Shown here piece after piece: positions 41,400 through 50,913 of a DNA stretch of 64,000 nucleotides. The translations under genes were made by a program, and so were the position numbers. Below the pieces are notes generated by a model. It was not told where the DNA came from. It saw nothing but the letters and a program-made list of their open reading frames with translations, and made no database searches. The stretch comes from Entamoeba invadens IP1 (taxonomy: Eukaryota; Evosea; Mastigamoebida; Endamoebidae): positions 416,073 through 480,072 of the forward strand of contig NW_004443648.1 of assembly GCF_000330505.1 (NCBI RefSeq), written 5' to 3'. Position 1 is the stretch's first letter. Each line of letters opens with the position of its first letter.

Positions 41400-44064
41400 T
41401 CAATTTAATATGTTTCTCAAGAACAAACAGAAATCGGCCGGACTTTCGTATGACGACAACGAAATAAGACAGTTTCGAATTCGCATGTTTGGTGGGAATA
41501 AAGTAACACATTGTTCTAAGGAATCAAACGGCTGTTTGTGAGTTTTTAATTTAATTAATCCAACGTTCTTCGTAAAAAGCAAACTGCAATTGTTGAATGG
41601 AGTAACGTGAAAAACAATTGTCCAAATGAGTTGCTGTATCTGTTGTTCATGATTATCTATTCGTCATTTGAGATATCGAATTTAAAAAACAAACATTGGT
41701 CAAGTGGAGAATCGGTATTGAAAAGTCAATTGTCGCCCTCGATTTATGCACAAACAACGCAAGGGTCTGAAAAACATTTTTGCTCACCTCGTCATCAAAC
41801 GGTTGTGTCGACTCCACTACTTTAACGACATCCCTTGTGGTAATAAACACGTCGTCATCATCCAGAACCTCAATGTAATTGAGAAGCCCAACTAAAAATA
41901 AAATGTACCGCTTTGGTTTGTTTTTCCGAATAAGTGAAACTGCGGTTTGGACATAAGTCTTCAGCGAAAATTCAGCAAACGCCCCAAGTTGCCCAAAAGA
42001 AACTTTTTCGTTGACCAGAAGCGCCGAAATGAGTGCGAACCTCGTTGGGTGAGTTAGCCCCCATGAAATAGCAAATAGATGAACAAACAAATCGACACCA
42101 CCAACCCATTCAATGGGAAAGCTGTGTACAAAATACGTTGTGCTTCCTATCGCCGCCAACAACTTGATAACATGAATTTGCTCCTCTTCAGCCATCGCAT
42201 TGATTACAATTGGATCCAAATTTCTCTGTTTCACAAATTGTTCAAAGACGAAGTAAAGAGACGGAAGTTGTTCATCTATTAGATCGTGCAAAACATCATT
42301 AAACACTTGCACTTGGTCAATAAAAGGCAAACTCAACACCGCTGCAAAGCACATTGGGCTCAACATTTTGCACATCGCTTTTCGGATCAATTTTTGAAGG
42401 AAACGATTGTCTTTCACGGTCTATTGAGTCAGATTATTTCAAATTTACACAATACAATAAAAGTAAAGGAACAACAAACAAGAGAGATGTTGAGAAGTAC
42501 CATATCGAGTTTCGACGCTTGCACAAACTGGAGGATCTTTGCGTTCAAACAACATCTTTCAATCAGTTTTGTTGTTTTGGCCAAAATGCACTTGCACTCC
42601 AAGGCTTTGTTAAGCACCAAAATTATGATTTCAAGCTCTGCGTCTGTCGCGTACATCGACCGATATAACACGAATGAATCCAAAAAGGTGATAACACCAA
42701 ACAACACAACTGGTGTTAAATTTTGGCACCTCGCAATATTTGCCATGACTGTCTCACCCAAATTATTGTCTGTTTGTTTGTAGTCTCTTGTCACCATCGC
42801 CGCAGACACAACAAAATACCAAAACGGCGAACTGTCAAACAGAACTTGGAGATCTTGGATATTCACATCTCGAACAAGTGGGCTTATGTTCTCCACAAAT
42901 GGGTCGAACGCGTTTGTCGCCAACAGTTCGGAAAAAATCGTTTGGTTCAGGTGTGTGATTCCAACAAACAAAAGTGGAAGAAATTCTCTTTTGAGCCGTT
43001 CATCAAAAACACCCATGACGCCGTTTTTATCTCTTTTCGCAAATTTCTGCAATGCCCCGAGAAAGTTGAGGAGGTCGTTCAAGTCGCCGAAGTTAAGTGT
43101 GTTGATGGACCTCACCAAATTGATACAAAATTTTTCGAGGTGTTCAAAAAAGAGCGCCGTGAAGTAACTCGTCGGAACAAATAAACACACAAACGTGTTC
43201 GACAGCGAAATTGCAAGCGAGTCGTTTAAGTCAAACAGTTTGTTCAACTCGGCGAAGGCAAAATTTAAAAACGAATCTTTCATGGTCTTACTCTCAAACT
43301 CAAATGCGGATACCCCCTGAATCACATCAACAGTACCATTTCTTGTCGGCCCATACACCAAAAACTTGTCGAGTGCGTTGAAGAAGTCTGTTGAAAATAG
43401 TTTTATAGAAATTTCATTTGGAAGTGGTTTTTCGTTCGGGATTGGCCCCTCAGTCATTGTTACAATCAAAAACGCGGATTTAAAGAGGGAAACAACCGCG
43501 TTGATTTCAAATTCTTCAATCTGTGAGAGTGAAAACGCCTTTGATTTTTGTACCAAATACTCTGATGCGATAAAAAGTGCCTTTTGAGCAATTGGTTTGA
43601 TGCGTATTTTGTGGTTAAACCTGAGAGGGGTGTCAGACGACTGTAATTCCTTTTTGTCAAAGAAACAACAAATTTTAATACTAAAAATAACCAAAAATGG
43701 CTTTGACTTCAAAAAAATCAAAGTAACGTCATGAACAAACGATAAAAATGTTGATGAGACACTTCACTTCAAAAAGTGTGAACTGCTCAAGCATCAAAGA
43801 AATTTGGTGGAACATGAATTCGGGCGACACTCTTACGAGTAATTCTTGGACTAACACCGCCATTTTATTCATGATTGGAAGTGATTGAGTATTTATTGGC
43901 ATTGATGCAAAGCAGTACAACACAACGTCGTCGTCGAAGAAAACCCGTTGCTCGACCAGAGCTGTCAATTTGTTCAATATATTAACCGCGTCGACTTCTG
44001 TATTTGCGTGTTGTAATTGTCCACAAGTGTCTTTGAAAAGTATAACATACGAGTTGTAGTCCAT
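41400..44064 (-). CDS. exportin/karyopherin-like HEAT-repeat protein, five exons
   Basis: Exons are 44064-43741, 43700-42480, 42420-41695, 41656-41585 and 41531-41400, about 824 aa. Introns are 40 (or 34), 59, 38 and 53 bp, all phase 0. The donors are GTTTGT three times and GTTTGC once. Each junction closes a stop-containing AT-rich gap and keeps frame. The protein is an all-helical solenoid with paired hydrophobic helices. Its last exon (NMRIRNCLISLSSYESPADF then CLFLRNIL) has the spacing of the exportin C-terminal helix. Nuclear transport receptor is my best guess, since the repeats are too diverged to name a cargo class. In the first intron two AG sites 6 nt apart (43707 and 43701) both keep frame, so two residues are uncertain. 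Confidence 0.6.
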
Positions 44065-44499
44065 TCGTTTGAATACTAATTGGAGTTTTTAAAATTTGGT
44101 TGTTTTGTTCCTCATAAGAATTCCCTCTTTTGTTAAATCGTTCCGAAACAACAATCTTCCATAATCTCCGTTTTTTGAGGATTTGAAAGTTCAATTTCAA
44201 AAGTCAAAATTTTGTAATAATTTTTTAATATTTTTTTTCAATTTTTTAATTTTTCATTTTTAATGATTTTTTGATATTTTTGTAATTATTTCATTTTTGG
44301 TTCTTTTTACTATAATCAGTAGCTTCAATAATTATTCTAATTCTATTTTTTTGCAAAACATAATACTTTTTGTATTATAATTATTAACATTTTTATTATA
44401 ATTAAATAAGAAAAAAACACAAAACTTGAAGCGACAATTTTGGATAAATCATTCAAATTAAATGCAAAGAACTTTAAGATCTTTAAAAAGAGTAAAACA
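44065..44499. promoter_or_regulatory. bidirectional promoter region
   Basis: 435 bp shared by the divergently transcribed exportin-like and C2H2/S74 genes. It is very AT-rich with long T runs at 44220-44290. No defined element beyond that is visible. Confidence 0.35.
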
Positions 44500-46379
44500 A
44501 TGTCTAGTTTGTTTTTCATATTTTATAACCCTTTCTTACATTATTTTCTGATAAAAAGGCTCTTCCAAGCGAATACGTTACAAGGAATGGAAATGCACAT
44601 TTCCGGGATGTACGGAAGGTCCGAAAACGAAATACAACGTTTGTTTTTTTCAGATACAAAATCAAAAATGTTATTCAAATGTTATTCACACCAAGGCGGT
44701 TTCTCACGTCTGGGACGCCCACTTGAAGTTTTTATATGCAGACCTTCAAGGCACTGCATACAAAAACCTTCCCGAGCAAAAACGAAAAGAAGCGAAAAAG
44801 GCATGTATGTCGTATATAGCATTTGTCACAGACACGGTCAACCAACGAAAACGAAAACCATACAAAACGGGCAAACGGTCGAATGACACGGATGACGAAT
44901 GCGAATCCACGTCACCGCCCAAAGTCGATAGTTTGACACCCGACAATCTCCAATATACAGAAAAATGTTATTTGCCCGCCGAAAATGTTATTCCATCGCA
45001 AATGTCCCAACCGGTTGTCGCCGTGTGTCGGGACGATTTTTTGACGATTCAAAAAGTGAATGCAAACATCAAACGGTTATGTGTAGCTGGGACGATGATG
45101 AGTGAAGGGGGCTATTTACAACGGAGTGATGAACGGTATAAAACGGAGATTGTGCGAATTCAAAGTGCTTTAGAAAACATTAGAAAAATTGTTGGGTATT
45201 CCTATTATTATAAGACTGACCTTTCGACCCAAAAATACGGGTTTTTGGCGCAAAATTTACAAGAGATTTACCCTGAAGCAGTCAAAGTTCTTCCTGATGG
45301 AATTTTAAGTGTTGATATGGTAGCTTTACTTCCTTATATTATAACGTCAATGAAAGAAATTTACACGGAATTTCAACATCTCCATAAGATTGATGACGTG
45401 GCAGAGGAGATTAAGAAAGTCATAGAAAGCGTTTTGTACACCGAAACGAATGAAAATGCGTTGACTGGTCTTGGCCCACAAAATGTCGTCTGGTACATTG
45501 CTATCTTTTTTACTTTACTTTCGTTATTGGAAGTGGGAATCTTCCCGAATTATGGGATGGTATGGGTGTGGACGATAATTACCAGTTTCCTTTGTTGGCT
45601 TTCTTATTGGAGATGTGATTGGAAAGATGATGTCACACAGTGGTGTAAAGATCGTGTCTGGAATCATTTGAAAACAATTTCAAATAACATTTTGAAGAAC
45701 ACAGAAAAGAGTTCTTCACTTCCAACATCAACTGAGACCCCCAATGAACAAATGTTTTTTGAAATTGTTATTCACGTTGTTATTCGGTGGTGTGTGATTT
45801 TCACTGTTGGGATTGTCTCATGCGCTTTGACGTTTTTGATGGGAGCCACGTTACAGATCTATTTGAGTCTCTTTTTAGCAGCAAGTATTTTGGTGATATG
45901 TCTTGCTTTGATGTTTAAGCGAACTCGAAAGTTGTTCCTCTATCTCATTCTCTTTGTATTTTTATCGGGGGCTTTGACTTTGCTTACTCTTGTATTAGTC
46001 CAACGTTTGTTTTACTATATTTATAATTCACTATATATATATTAATATTTATATTAATAATATTGATAATAATATATAGTTAGAATATAAAACTATTGAA
46101 ACTATAATGAATCTTATATGTTAATACATAGCATCTTATTCATGTGTGTTATCAAGTCGTAGTGTGACACCATCAAAACCATACATTTTTGTGATAGAAC
46201 AACCTCCTTGGAATTGTATGAGTCCATCTCTTCACACAAACGAGTCTTCACTCTTTATGGATTACCGGCAACCATATGCTTTAAGAGCTGATCACTTCAA
46301 TGGAAAAATCGCCAGTGTGAAACTGCAATGTAAAAATGGGGTGTCTTTCGAGTGTGGAAATGTCTTATTGGAGCCATAA
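44500..46379 (+). CDS. membrane-anchored C2H2 zinc-finger protein with S74 autoprotease domain, four exons
   Basis: Exons are 44500-44506, 44559-44638, 44696-46004 and 46132-46379, giving 547 aa. The introns (52, 57 and 127 bp) all start GTTTGT. The 57-bp intron is in frame and would pass unnoticed; removing it creates a textbook C2H2 finger (Cys15, Cys20, His33, His38; C-x4-C-x12-H-x4-H). Basic residues KRKPYKTGKRS follow. About 130-245 is a peptidase S74/intramolecular chaperone domain with the Ser-Lys pair SDERYK (Ser173, Lys178) and GFLAQNLQEIYPEAV, as in MYRF and phage tail-spikes. Five hydrophobic segments lie between about 290 and 464, and the last exon encodes an 82-residue C-terminal domain with three Cys. 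By analogy with MYRF, self-cleavage should release the finger from the membrane. MYRF proper has an Ndt80-type domain and one span, so this is a different architecture. Confidence 0.75.
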
Positions 46380-46546
46380 TACCTCTTGTTATCAAATATC
46401 AAAGAATTGTTGTGTATTGTTGTGTTTCTAGGGTTGTACCAAACCAAATCGAAAATTTAACTATATTTATACAATTTGTTTTTACTGTTTATAAAATGAA
46501 CTATAATAAACTATATAACATGATACAATAATAATTGTGTACAAAA

Positions 46547-48536
46547 TCACTCCTTTATGCTGTTAAACAGATATGTGAGTTGCTGTGCGCGTGTCTTGGT
46601 AGCGTTTCCCTTGAAGGCGGTTGAAAAGAGTGCAGTTCTTTCCGCGTTGATTACTTTTCTCAAGATGAATTCTCTTGTTTCTTGATTGTGTGGGTAATAA
46701 TTTGTTGTCATGAAAGGTGGGAATGGCGATACAGATGATTTGCAAGAGATGTTAATTGTATAGCCGTCATTATCTTCGCCGTTTGTGTTCGGGTCGATAA
46801 TGACAAAGACGTCTATTGAGTTATTTTATTGTTCAATATATATAGTTATATATATTATAACTATACAATAATACAGATTAATTAATAATAATATATATCA
46901 AAGTTATAGATTAGGTTCATTTAAATTAGATAATAATAGTATAATAATAATTATTAATAGTAAGTACACGTTAAGAATAACAAACGATTGAATTGTGAAG
47001 TCATAAGTGTTGGATTGAACTGTTCAATAGTGTCGTTGTGCTCTTTAAAGATAAAAACGACGATATCATTTCCGATATGTCTCTTCTTTTCAACACGTTG
47101 TAAATCATTTGGTTGTTCTGGTAATAAAGTAGAGACGTGGAACATGATCTCATATTCACAAAAAGTCGTGTAATAACTATATAACCCAGTGGATTGACTT
47201 TTCACGTCTAATCCACCACGGTACTTCGTGAAATTTTTCAACTCCGTTTTCGTCGCAATCAAATCCAAAAATTTGTAAAAGGCTGGCGATGCTGTTGTGT
47301 TCCCAAACATTTCGTTCTCTGTCGTTTGACCCGCTTTCCTATACAAAACTCCAAATTTGTAATGGGTCACCGCACTCATCGCTTCAATGCGAGAGATCTC
47401 ATCTTCAAACTTCTTTTTTTGACTCCCAACTTTAAAGAACCGTCCTTTTGAGATATCGGGAAACACCTCAGAGTAGTCTTTAATCTTTGTCACTTCATTT
47501 GGTATAAAACATCGCAAGAACCCACGCTTCGAACAGACAAAAGCTCTTCTGAAGTTATCGTGTTTACATGGGACGGTACTTACCGATACCGGATCTTTCG
47601 AATCGGCCAAGACGTAGTGTTCTGCTTCGGCTTGTTGTGAATAGATGATTAAATATAGTTCATTAATAGTTAGTTAATAATTAAATGGATTTAATTAATA
47701 ATTATAAATTAATAATTAAAAAAGAACAAACGATTGTTTTGTATATACTTTCCAAAGAACAAATAGTCTGCAGTGACATCTACAAAGTAATAATCATTCA
47801 GTTCAGTATTTTGAGTTTCTGCATTCTCGCCAATTTCAATACAATACCCATCTTTAATAGAAGTGGTGTCGACTAAACACTTTTTCTCCCATCCAAGTGG
47901 ATAGTTCATAGTCCACTTTTCAATAGGAACAACAGGTGAACTCCATTCATCATAAAGTAATTGTTGCGAAACCATTTGGTCGATAAGAGAAAAGTACTCT
48001 TCTCGACATTTGACGTCTCTTTTGTTCAGCATAGGTAAAGGGGGTTTAATAGGGATGATCGCCTTTTCCGACTTTCCGTCGAATTTCAGAAAAGGGTTAA
48101 TAGCGGTGTCTACCCTGACACTCATCGTCTTCTTAAACATTTCCGGCTCACTGATTTGAATTTCGTCTTCCTTCTTCTTGAACAAATTGAAAAATCCTTT
48201 GTGTTTCTTCTTTTTTGAAGAAGAAGAGGGGACGTCTGAAAGTCTTCCGAACGTGTTACCAAGTGACAACCGTCTTGGGGTCATGGTTGACTTCTTTGGT
48301 GTTGTCGTGTCATCAGCCAATGAACTCAGACCAAATGGGTTTTTTGTCTTTTCTGTTTGTAAGACTAAATTGATGTCGTCGATTGATTCTTTTCGTTGTA
48401 ACATGTTACGCGATGGTCTTCGTATATGTGAATCTATTATAGTCGATTTGGGTGGTGGTGGTGCGTTTGGTTTTATTGAAGTCCGTTTTGGATCGACTGG
48501 GTTCGGTGGTGGAGGGGGTGGTGTTATTTTGCTCAT
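46547..48536 (-). CDS. RapGAP-domain protein with proline-rich N-terminus, three exons
   Basis: Exons are 48536-47732, 47630-46986 and 46812-46547, giving 571 aa. The introns are 101 bp (GTTTGT...CAAG) and 173 bp (GTTTGT...ATAG), both phase 1. The N-terminus has a profilin/SH3-type run (TPPPPPPNP) and a basic linker (SSSSKKKKHKGFFNLFKKK). The catalytic domain runs from about residue 270 to 555: SAVTHYKFGVLYRKAGQTTE, YEIMFHVSTLLP, and KKRHIGND with the catalytic Asn. The second splice creates TSQFNHVFVIID, the conserved SQFNHVF block, and EFILRKVINAERTALF closes the domain. It should inactivate Rap-type GTPases near actin. Each exon alone looks like an incomplete protein. Confidence 0.85.
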
Positions 48537-49569
48537 CGTCTATTGTTATTTGTAGTTGAAGTCTTTTAATCAGTGTTGTTGTATTAGAAGTATTAATAGT
48601 TTGAGTATAGTTTGTATTAATATGTGATCATATTTTCTTATTTTAGAATAACAATTTACTTAATTTTATAACACTGAAATCAAACTGAAATGTAAATTGT
48701 TTTTGGGTTTTTTACAAAAATAATCAAAAATCTTTTAAAAATTATTGTTTTTGTTTTGAAATTGAATAAATTTGAACACAAAAATAAATAAATCAAAAAA
48801 TTTATTACTAATGAGAAAAAAATGTGAGTTTTGAAAAATTATCGTCACTGATAAAATATTTTTTTTTATTTGTGGTGATTTTTTTAATATAAATAATATA
48901 GTATTATTATAGTATCATTTTTATAAAAACAAAATTTAGAAATATTAAAATTTATGCCGGAAAACAAAAAAAACAAATTTTTGAAGAGTATTTAATATTT
49001 TATATTACAATTAACATTATAAACTTTTCAAATGAATAAACAATATTATTGTGATATTAATAACAAAAATAAAGTAAAAACTGGTATTATATTATATATA
49101 TAATATAATATATTATACAAAAAAATACTCTTAATATTTTTAAACATAATTCAAATGGTACAAAAAATAGAAATTAACTACTTGATTTTAAAATTATAAT
49201 TTTTTTTATTAAATATTGTAATAAAACTTTCGTGTTCGAAAAATATCGTAAAAAATTGTAATTTATCTACTAAATCAGGTTATTTAGAAAATTTTTTTAA
49301 TTTCTAATTTTTCTTTTTTTTTAATTGAAAAAAAAGGTATTTCAAGTTCCGATATCAAAAATATTATTGATTATGATGAACTTTATAAAAACATAAAAAT
49401 AATAAGATATAGAAAGTGTTATTACAATATATTATATTATATTAGTAAATTTATAGTTATGAAAAATTAATGTAATATTAATTAAAATATAGTAAATTAG
49501 TTGAATTTTTTGTGTTCAGATTACTTTCCACAATGTAACAAAAACTTTTTGTACACACTTTTAGGTTGA
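48537..49569. other. 1-kb AT-rich intergenic region
   Basis: Nothing recognised. Extremely A/T-rich, with several ATATATAAT runs. Promoter of the RapGAP gene on its left end. Confidence 0.45.
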
Positions 49570-50025
49570 AGTTCAACTCGGGACTGTCCTTTCCCACCCG
49601 TTTATCAAAATAAAATATTTGCCGCGAGTGTTTTTTGAAGGGAGTCCACTTTTCAGCCACTGTTTGTGCGTCCCCATGTCGCCCACTTTCCTTGTCCGTA
49701 CTGTGTGGACGCGGATGTGGTTCCCCCCCGCTTGCAAGGGGGTCAGGGGGGATCCGCGCCAAGGGAGGACTTGGAAAGTGGGTGAAACGGTGCACAAACA
49801 GACTGTTTGAGTGCGGCCTTCAGAGCCTTCTTTTCAATGCTCCGTCTCACTCGGTTTTCACTAACTCGAGGTGATTTTTCGGCATTTCTTGAATTCGGGA
49901 ACCAGACCTAATATTATCCAAAACGCCCATTTACTATAATTATAATTATAAAATTATAAAATATAGTAAATAAATTCTATATTTAGACGGGGTGAGGGTG
50001 GGAAAAGCCTGCCCCAGTTCAACTC
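49570..50025. mobile_element. Mutator-like MITE with 10-bp target duplication and internal GC-rich hairpin
   Basis: The element proper is 49580-50015 (436 bp). It is flanked by perfect 10-bp direct repeats AGTTCAACTC (49570-49579 and 50016-50025). Its ends are inverted repeats: left GGGACTGTCCTTTCCCACCC, right complement GGGGCAGGCTTTTCCCACCC, about 16 of 20 matching. A 9-10 bp duplication is the hallmark of Mutator-like elements, which are known from Entamoeba. The middle (49621-49860) is conspicuously GC-rich in this AT-rich genome and holds a long imperfect palindrome. No transposase frame is present, so it is non-autonomous. The direct repeats and ends are read from the sequence; the superfamily is inferred. 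Confidence 0.72.
49661..49800. repeat. long GC-rich imperfect palindrome
   Basis: Arms match at TGTTTGTGC (49661-49669) with GCACAAACA (49792-49800), at CCCACTTTCC (49682-49691) with GGAAAGTGGG (49773-49782), and at GCGGAT (49711-49716) with ATCCGC (49752-49757). C7 and G-runs lie near the tip. RNA from either strand would fold into a rod about 60 bp long. It could be the remnant of nested inverted repeats of the MITE or a structured RNA gene. Confidence 0.7.
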
Positions 50026-50033
50026 ACATTTTA

Positions 50034-50803
50034 ATGTTTTTCATTTTCATATTATTAGCTTTAACAATTAAAACGGAGTGTAATTTTGATTGCAAAGAAG
50101 ATGGATTATATTGTATGACTGATATAGTGAAGAACTAAATAATCTCAACAACATTTTGTTTTTCGAGTTTTTAATAATTCGGATATATGCTCAGGCACAA
50201 AATGTGTTGACAAGTCTCAAATACCATTTGGCTTTATTCCATGTGAATATGAAGAAATTTCAAATGAGAGTGAAAAAGGTCATTGTGGTCTCTTGGAAAA
50301 ACTAAAGAGAAGAGTCAAGAGCCTGTGATGATGCTATCTGTAAATAAAAGTGCAGAAAAATGATTTGTAACAATGAGAAATGTTACTGTGTTGATGAAGA
50401 CGTTTACCATAACGACTTTTATAGATGTTCAGAGACGTAAAATGGATATTTAAATGCCCAAGTTGAATTAAATGCACTAGGGTGAGTAAAAATTCATATA
50501 AAAACAAGCTATGTGAAGTTTCTAAGTATTAAGCAGAAAGACTTCACATCTAAACTCAGAAACAATATCTCGAGAGAACAATGAAGTGAAAAAACAGTTT
50601 ATTTGCGAGTATGAGATCAATGGACTTCATTGTATTATTGATGGAACACATAATAATCAGTATTATCAATGTATAGACGAGTTTAAAAGATTTAGAACAA
50701 AAAATTTCATTTGATAAAGGCTTATGTGTTCGACTTGATGAGACGGACTGGGCAAAAAAGGCAACGACGAAAAATAATATTAGAAGCTTATACAAATTGT
50801 AAT
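50034..50803 (+). pseudogene. decayed Cys-rich secreted protein gene (possible chitin-binding lectin)
   Basis: Starts with a signal peptide (ATG 50034, MFFIFILLALTIKT) followed by ECNFDCKEDGLYCMTD, and stops at a TAA (50136). Clear coding remnants then continue in changing frames. These include CSGTKCVDKSQIPFGFIPC, GHCGLLEKLK, CNNEKCYCVDEDVYHNDFY then RC, FICEYEINGLHCIIDG with NNQYYQC, and finally GLCVRLDETDWAKK near 50720-50760. The Cys spacing with GLYC/GLHC and FYRC/YYQC repeats resembles the 6-Cys chitin-binding units of Entamoeba cyst-wall Jacob lectins. That comparison is inference. Several stops and frameshifts show it is dead. The Mutator-like MITE inserted 9 bp upstream of its ATG. 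Confidence 0.6.
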
Positions 50804-50913
50804 GTTCAGATTAATAAACTACTTTTAATCATTGTTTAAACAACATAGTAACACGGTTATAACAAACTAAAAGAAGATAAAATACACGGAAAAGCCAGTT
50901 CTAAAAACAAGAG

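Noticed and set aside
49478..49797. Minus-strand frames of 74-105 codons over the GC-rich island
   Set aside because: They are by-products of a GC-rich palindrome, with no family pattern and overlapping frames on both strands. The MITE explains the island better.
49570..50025. tRNA or Pol III B-box (GTTCAACTC fits GTTCRANNC)
   Set aside because: The flanking bases do not pair as a T-stem and there is no cloverleaf. The word is the target duplication of the MITE.
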